This document shows positions 60,046 to 64,000 of a stretch of 64,000 nucleotides of DNA, one piece after another. Made by a program: the position numbers and the translations under genes. The notes beneath the pieces are model-generated. The model did not search any database and had not been told where the DNA came from. It worked only from the letters and a program-made list of their open reading frames with translations. Position 1 is the stretch's first letter; every line of letters starts with the position of its first letter. The DNA is from JADFWK01 sp035527895 (lineage in GTDB: Bacteria > Desulfobacterota > DSM-4660 > Desulfatiglandales > B25-G16): contig DATKZQ010000016.1 of NCBI GenBank assembly GCA_035527895.1, positions 23,635 to 87,634 on the forward strand. Direction: 5' to 3'.

Positions 60046-60115
60046 CATAGGTCTCCTAATCAACTTCGGCCCATCTGGAGTGGATGTCAAACGCAAATAC
60101 CGACACCCCAAAGGG
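60046..60115 (+). pseudogene. C-terminal remnant of a GxxExxY-family gene
   Basis: IGLLINFGPSGVDVKRKYRHPK, almost the same as at 58165-58230; only the end of the gene remains, directly after the antitoxin gene. Confidence 0.55.
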
Positions 60116-60371
60116 TTGGTGGTGTTGCTAGCGTTACTAGGGTTACTAGAGTTATTTTCTGGCAGCTGTTTTTCAGGTGAGTCTAACTCATTAGGAAAGG
60201 GCTATCTACAATGAAAATAACACGTTTTGAGGAAATAAAGGCATGGCAGGAGGCACGGGTACTGGTTAAGTCAGTCTATGAAGCAATTAATGCTAATGAA
60301 AGATTCAGGAAAGACTTACGTCTGGTTAGTCAAATGCAGGGAGCGGCTGTATCATGTATGTCTAATACCTG

Positions 60372-60648
60372 CCCTGTTAAATAGCTTGAGGTCAGAATGT
60401 ACTATACGTATGTATTGCAGAGCATCAAGGATAAAGGCCTATATGCAGGGTTTACCAAGAATCTCAAGCTAAGATTTGAGCAACATAACAAAGGGCTCGT
60501 TGAATCGACAAAAGATCGGACACCCCTGAAGCTGATATACTATGAGGCTTGGCTTAATCAGAGCGATGCCACAAGACGGGAAAAATATATGAAGTCTTAC
60601 AACGGGAAAAGGTTTCTAGGAAGAAGGCTCAAATCTTATTTAACAGGG
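60372..60648 (+). mobile_element. GIY-YIG element B, intact copy
   Basis: 277 bp between CCCTGTTAAATA (60372-60383) and TATTTAACAGGG (60637-60648). It contains nothing but the nuclease gene. The left flank reads ACCTG and the right flank TAAAAG in both elements A and B. Confidence 0.88.
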
Positions 60649-60651
60649 TAA
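60397..60651 (+). CDS. GIY-YIG endonuclease, stand-alone
   Basis: 84 residues. YYTYVLQS (2-9) and LYAGFTKNLKLRFEQHNKG (15-33) are the GIY-YIG core (the YIG is YAG), with the catalytic Arg and His candidates R26 and H30 and the Glu of RREKYMKS (about E64). The only intact copy of four in the window. The last codons KSYLTG-stop lie within the right inverted repeat, so gene and element end coincide. TTGAGG about 10 nt upstream of the ATG may serve as ribosome binding site. Members of this UPF0213/YhbQ-like family are usually chromosomal singletons of unknown role. Confidence 0.88.
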   Translation: MYYTYVLQSIKDKGLYAGFTKNLKLRFEQHNKGLVESTKDRTPLKLIYYEAWLNQSDATRREKYMKSYNGKRFLGRRLKSYLTG

Positions 60652-60916
60652 AAGGGGTTTGCGAGGAAAGGTAAAAGAGAATTTATCCAGTACCTATTTA
60701 TATCTAAAAGTTCAGCCGCTGAGGTTCAAAGTCACCTCTACGTCGCAATTGATCAAGGCTATATAGCCAAAGAGAGTTTTGATGAGATATATACACAAGC
60801 CGAAAAAGTAGCCAAAATGGACTCCGGATTCATCAAATACCTTAACTCCGAACTTAAAAAACCCAAGCAAGTCAAGTAACCCAAGCAACTCAAAGAACCC
60901 AAGTAACTCCTAAGCT

Positions 60917-62059
60917 ATGCTCATACATCTTATCGCTGCAGCCAGGCCGAACTTCATGAAAATAGCCCCCCTCTTTCACGCCCTCAAAAAGGAGGACTGG
61001 GCGACACCCGTTATTGTGCACACCGGCCAGCACTACGACCTGAATATGTCCGATGCCTTCTTTCAGGATCTCGGTCTTCCGGAGCCCGATATCCATCTCG
61101 GGGTAGGCAGCGGCACCCATGCAGAGCAGACCGGTCAGGTAATGATTGCATACGAAAAGGTTCTGCTGGATCAGAAACCCGATCTCGTCATCGTGGTCGG
61201 AGACGTGAACTCCACCGTGGCCTGTGCCCTCGCCGCCTCAAAAATAATCTATAGCTCTTCGCCAAACAACGGACAACGGACAACGGACCATGGACGCGGC
61301 TGTAAGCCGCTCATCGCCCACCTCGAGGCAGGGCTGCGCTCGTTCGACCGCACCATGCCGGAGGAGATCAACCGCCTTCTTACCGACGCTTTGGTCGATA
61401 TCCTCTGGACCCCGTCTCCCGATGCAGACAAAAATCTCATCAAAGAAGGCATATCTCCCGATAAAATCCATCGGGTCGGGAACATCATGATCGACTCCCT
61501 CGAGATGCTGCGCGACAGAATTCAGGAGCAAGCCGCCTACGTTGAATTCGGCCTCCTGCCCGGTGATTACGGTGTCGTCACCTTACATCGTCCGTCGAAC
61601 GTGGACGACCAATCGGTTTTGAAGTCAATCTGTGAATCCTTCACCCGTATTGCCAAAAGAATTCCCCTCATATTTCCGGTTCATCCACGAACCCGCAAAA
61701 ACCTTGAGAGAAACGGGTTGTTTTCTTCGCTAAAGGAATCTCCTGGGGTGCATGCCATCGAGCCCCTGAACTACATCCGGTTCATGAATTTGGTCTTCAA
61801 TTGCCGCCTTGCCATCACCGATTCCGGGGGCATTCAGGAAGAAACCACCTACCTTGGGATCCCCTGCTTAACCATGCGGCCCAATACCGAACGGCCCATC
61901 ACGATCCAACAGGGTACGAACCGGCTGTGCGATTTCGATCATCTGGAGGCCAAGGTCGAGCGAATACTTTCCGGAAACGCAGCTGAGGGCAGCGTCCCCG
62001 ATCTCTGGGACGGCCACACGGCAGACCGAGTAGTGGAATCCATCAAGAAGCTTTTGTGA
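60917..62059 (+). CDS. wecB: UDP-N-acetylglucosamine 2-epimerase (non-hydrolysing)
   Basis: 380 residues. Makes UDP-N-acetylmannosamine. HTGQHYDLNMSDAFF (about 35-49), VVGDVNSTVACALAAS (about 94-109), HLEAGLRSFDR (about 135-145), TLHRPSNVD (about 215-223) and DSGGIQEETTYLGIPCLTMR (about 302-321) are the family blocks. Between AASK and HLEAG the usual short linker is replaced by about 20 extra residues (SSSPNNGQRTTDHGRGCK) encoded by ACAACGGAC-type repeat DNA (about 61255-61300), in frame. It joins the EPS pathway by supplying a nucleotide sugar. Whether the insert is tolerated is not known. Confidence 0.92.
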   Translation: MLIHLIAAARPNFMKIAPLFHALKKEDWATPVIVHTGQHYDLNMSDAFFQDLGLPEPDIHLGVGSGTHAEQTGQVMIAYEKVLLDQKPDLVIVVGDVNSTVACALAASKIIYSSSPNNGQRTTDHGRGCKPLIAHLEAGLRSFDRTMPEEINRLLTDALVDILWTPSPDADKNLIKEGISPDKIHRVGNIMIDSLEMLRDRIQEQAAYVEFGLLPGDYGVVTLHRPSNVDDQSVLKSICESFTRIAKRIPLIFPVHPRTRKNLERNGLFSSLKESPGVHAIEPLNYIRFMNLVFNCRLAITDSGGIQEETTYLGIPCLTMRPNTERPITIQQGTNRLCDFDHLEAKVERILSGNAAEGSVPDLWDGHTADRVVESIKKLL

Positions 62060-62142
62060 ACATGCAAGCCACAGCTGTCACTTGGCTGAGGCTTGGAAGC
62101 TAGGATGCTAGTAGGCTATCGCCCTTACTTAGACAGGATTTA

Positions 62143-62171
62143 CCCCAGTACCATCCAATGGAGCTACGGGG
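62143..62171. repeat. CCCYGT...ACWGGG hairpin, AGCTCC subtype, reverse
   Basis: CCCCAGTACCATCCAATGGAGCTACGGGG; here the inner part is CCA-AT-TGG, a compensated change relative to CCG/CGG copies. Confidence 0.68.
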
Positions 62172-62182
62172 CAGGCAGGATT

Positions 62183-62290
62183 GGGGGGATCCTTTTCGCC
62201 CTTCGCGCCTGCCCGCCATTGCGAGCCGCTCAGGCGAGGCGGGCGGGGATGAAAGGGCGAAACCACCATCCGTCCTTCGGCCGGAAGCTG
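62183..62290. repeat. GGGGGATCC...CGGCCGGAAG repeat (copy 2)
   Basis: Matches 57970-58080 closely, including the GCCTGCCCGCC/GGCGGGCGG hairpin and CGAAACCACCATCCGTCC tail. Confidence 0.75.
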
Positions 62291-62584
62291 GGTATGTCGC
62301 GCATCAGCAGCACCCAGACCAAGGCGCATACTTCCCCTCCGCCGTTAGGCGGATTGGACTTTCTCAGTCTCATCCGGAGACTGAGAAAACCAACCATCGA
62401 ATAAATCCGGTAAATCCTGTCAAACCCAAAAGATTTCTCAGATAGGATTCACACGATCACAGCCATAGACAGGTTTAAGGATTTCAAGTAATATTGATCT
62501 GGATCGAGCACACCGGCATTACAGTCGAGAAGCACGGGGCAGGTAGATCTCTGGTGCACCCTCAGAGAGTGAGGTGATGAGGAA

Positions 62585-62887
62585 ATGGAGATTTCATCAT
62601 TAGGCGAAATAGTGTCATATCTGAGAGACAAGAAACCTTTTTTGCATGAAAAGTTTGGAGTAACCCGTATAGGCGTTTTTGGGAGTTTTGCGCAAGGCGG
62701 CCAGACTATCAGGAGCGATATTGATTTGCTTGTCGAGTTTGAAAAAAGCAAAAAAAGTATTCACACTTTCTTGCAGCTAAGAAGGCTATTGGAGAAGGAG
62801 CTTTCAAGGGAAGTGGATTTGGGAATTGAGCATTCCCTAAAACCCATCGTGCGAGAGAACATCAAGGGAAAAATCATTTATGTCTGA
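62585..62887 (+). CDS. mntA: MNT-type nucleotidyltransferase antitoxin
   Basis: 100 residues. GSFAQGGQTIRSDIDLLVEF (33-52) is the nucleotidyltransferase motif with D45 and D47; GAGGAA 4 nt before the ATG. Overlaps hepT by 8 nt. This is the complete counterpart of the damaged MNT/partner pair at 58549-59069. Confidence 0.88.
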   Translation: MEISSLGEIVSYLRDKKPFLHEKFGVTRIGVFGSFAQGGQTIRSDIDLLVEFEKSKKSIHTFLQLRRLLEKELSREVDLGIEHSLKPIVRENIKGKIIYV

Positions 62888-63257
62888 GAGGGACTTCCGT
62901 CTTTATTGTACAGACATTCTAGATTCAGGGAGCGCCATCATTGAATTTGTTAATGGCTTGTCCTTTGAGCAGTTTTGTAATGACAGAAAGACGTATTCGG
63001 CAGTGATTAGAGAATTTGAGATTATTGGCGAAGCGGTAGGTAAGCTTCCCGAAGCGTTGAAGCAGAGGCGTCCGGATGTTGAGTGGCAAGACATAAAGGA
63101 TTTTCGTAACTTGTTGACACATGAATACTTCGGAGTTGATTTGGAGATTGTGTGGAAAATTATTGAGGATGATCTTCCCGGCCTAATGGAGGCAATAAAG
63201 GAGATAATGCCGACCGAGAGTAACTCCCAGCACTTAGAAGTCGAGCAACCGGAGTAA
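62880..63257 (+). CDS. hepT: HEPN (DUF86) RNase toxin
   Basis: 125 residues. FRNLLTHEYFGVDLEIVW contains the RX4HXY active-site motif (R76, H81, Y83) of HEPN toxins. The first half is helical. With mntA it forms a complete HEPN/MNT module. Confidence 0.9.
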   Translation: MSERDFRLYCTDILDSGSAIIEFVNGLSFEQFCNDRKTYSAVIREFEIIGEAVGKLPEALKQRRPDVEWQDIKDFRNLLTHEYFGVDLEIVWKIIEDDLPGLMEAIKEIMPTESNSQHLEVEQPE

Positions 63258-63368
63258 CCGTGTATACAGATTCTTTGCCTGTCTGGGCTCGCTGCTTGCC
63301 CCGCCATAGCTCTGCAACGGCGGGCAGGTGGAAACTGAGAAACCCAACCATCGAATAAATCCTGTTCA

Positions 63369-63540
63369 CCCAGTTAAATAGCTTGAGGTCAGAATGTACT
63401 ATACGTATGTATTGCAGAGCATCAAAGACAAGGGCTTTTATGTGGGGCTTACCAAAGACCTCAAGCTAAGATTTGAGCAGTACAACAAGGAATTGTCGAA
63501 TTAACAAGGCATAGAGCGCTCAAATCTTATTTAACCGGGG
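63369..63540 (+). mobile_element. GIY-YIG element C, internally deleted
   Basis: CCCAGTTAAATA and TATTTAACCGGGG ends. The nuclease frame begins at ATG 63394 and reads YYTYVLQSIKDKGFYVGLTKDLKLRFEQ, then a deletion removes the middle and C-terminal half (frame stops at 63502-63504, 36 residues) before the CTCAAATCTTATTTAAC right end. Confidence 0.82.
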
Positions 63541-63544
63541 TAAA

Positions 63545-63777
63545 CCCAGTTAAATAGCTTGAGGTCAAAATTTACTATACGTATGTATTGCAGAGCATCA
63601 GAGATCAGCGTTTATATACGGGGTTTACCAAAGGCCTCAAGCTAAGACCTGCCCGGTTAAATAATGCAAAGCATTAACATTTCAAATTTGATCACAAATT
63701 TAAAATGTTATTTAACTGGGTAAAAGCAACATACTAATTGTTTCTAAAAAGAAGGCTCAAATCTTATTTAACCAGGG
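63545..63777 (+). mobile_element. GIY-YIG element D, start lost and hit by the 69-bp element
   Basis: CCCAGTTAAATA / TATTTAACCAGGG ends. The start codon has become TTT (AAATTTACT for GAATGTACT); the 69-bp palindrome is inserted at the same point as in element A, and most of the C-terminal half is deleted. Confidence 0.82.
63652..63720 (+). mobile_element. 69-bp palindromic element nested in GIY-YIG element D
   Basis: CCCGGTTAAATAATGC at the left, GTTATTTAACTGGG at the right, TTTGATCACAAA centre. Several changes from the copy at 51608 come in pairs across the stem. Confidence 0.85.
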
Positions 63778-63794
63778 TAAATCCTGTCTAACCC

Positions 63795-63992
63795 ATGTCA
63801 AAACCAAACAAACTAATCCGCGTCGTCGACAGAGACGATGACGAGGCGACCCGTCTTTACTGGAAAAACAAAACACCAGAGGAGCGCCTGAGTGCTGTCG
63901 AGTTCTTAAGAGAGCAGTGCTACGTCATACAGGGATATAAGTCAGTCCCTTCAATTACCCGAACTCTACATGTCTTAGAGCGGAAACAGTGA
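63795..63992 (+). CDS. Small conserved protein, unknown function
   Basis: 65 residues: NKLIRVVDRDDDEATRLYW, then TPEERLSAVEFLREQCYVIQG. Small proteins of this type commonly precede a nucleotidyltransferase-like (AbiEii-type) gene; that gene, if present, would lie past the right edge of the window. Starts 18 nt after the last GIY-YIG remnant. Confidence 0.7.
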   Translation: MSKPNKLIRVVDRDDDEATRLYWKNKTPEERLSAVEFLREQCYVIQGYKSVPSITRTLHVLERKQ

Positions 63993-64000
63993 ACATCCAT

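Larger units (their letters stand above)
60211..60879 (+). pseudogene. Four-helix-bundle (S23-like) gene interrupted by GIY-YIG element B (host B)
   Basis: Left part 60211-60366: KITRFEEIKAWQEARVLVKSVYEAI...QMQGAAVSCMSN, then element codons TCPVK-stop. Right part from about 60655: GFARKGKREFIQYLFISKSSAAEVQSHLY... to TAA at 60877. It is a different gene from host A (few identical residues) but the break falls at the same place in the conserved SN-IAE-G motif. Confidence 0.85.
62060..62584. other. Repeat region of about 520 bp
   Basis: From 62129 to 62421 bounded by TTAGACAGGATTTACC and its near complement. Inside: a CCCYGT hairpin (62143-62171), the GGGGGATCC repeat (62183-62290), and a TTTCTCAGTCTC/GAGACTGAGAAA hairpin (62358-62388). 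After 62430 nothing recognised. Confidence 0.7.
63258..63794. other. Tandem GIY-YIG element remnants
   Basis: GCCCGC...GCGGGC and GAAACTGAGAAACC fragments (63290-63345), then two GIY-YIG element remnants (63369-63540 and 63545-63777) in direct tandem, separated by 4 nt. No functional gene. Confidence 0.75.

Overview
The window looks like chromosomal DNA of an anaerobic, probably syntrophic or fermentative, member of the Desulfobacterota (the former Deltaproteobacteria; Syntrophales-like is my best guess). Three pieces of evidence point there: a glutaconyl-CoA decarboxylase carboxyltransferase subunit beside acyl-CoA ligase and acyl-CoA dehydrogenase genes, three separate ferredoxin-dependent 2-oxoacid oxidoreductase operons, and an XrtA/PEP-CTERM exopolysaccharide locus. 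No rRNA, tRNA, CRISPR array, transposase or phage gene was recognised.

The first 20 kb is energy metabolism. KOR operon 1 (1284-5486, minus) encodes alpha, beta and gamma subunits plus a GltD-like flavoprotein and a ferredoxin. GcdA (6507-8240) and an acyl-CoA ligase (8480-10165) separate it from KOR operon 2 (10837-13567, plus) and gltX. KOR operon 3 (16759-20027, minus) also carries an ACT-domain gene and is followed by an acyl-CoA dehydrogenase. Together they suggest oxidation of CoA-linked acids and 2-oxoacids with electrons passed to ferredoxin. From 20 to 36 kb come housekeeping and accessory genes: a CDP-alcohol phosphatidyltransferase, a second MEMO-like protein, methionine aminopeptidase, an EndoQ-UvrD fusion protein, a YihY/BrkB membrane protein, a radical SAM protein and the haem genes (siroheme synthase, CcsA, HemA).

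From 36 to 45 kb lie VapBC, a MoaE-like protein, a TumE-like toxin-antitoxin pair, a PilZ protein and three PEP-CTERM surface proteins, one preceded by a good sigma-54 promoter. From 45.7 to 62 kb runs an exopolysaccharide locus of the XrtA type: a sigma-54 activator, export protein, outer-membrane beta-barrel, chain-length determinant, secretion ATPase, tyrosine kinase, sugar transferase and WecB. The exosortase itself is not in the window. The last 5 kb holds several toxin-antitoxin modules, some broken, and one intact HEPN/MNT pair.

The most unusual aspect is the intergenic DNA. From about 10 kb onward most gaps are filled by several families of palindromic repeats, often nested. (1) About 280-bp elements that consist almost entirely of a small GIY-YIG nuclease gene with 12-bp inverted ends. 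Two of them interrupt two different four-helix-bundle (S23-like) genes at the same conserved motif, and two are themselves hit by an identical 69-bp palindromic element with related ends. (2) A wider hairpin family, CCCYGT...ACWGGG, with variable but self-complementary arms. (3) About 130-bp cloverleaf-like elements in two subfamilies that keep an outer stem and three hairpins while the sequence changes in a compensatory way. (4) An about 97-bp family with CCCTGGC/GCCAGGG ends, and (5) an about 150-bp multi-hairpin family that supplies the 3' end of one gene and truncates another. Some repeats lie inside coding sequence (wecB, the beta-barrel signal peptide). The GIY-YIG/hairpin system is my candidate for an undescribed mobile system.
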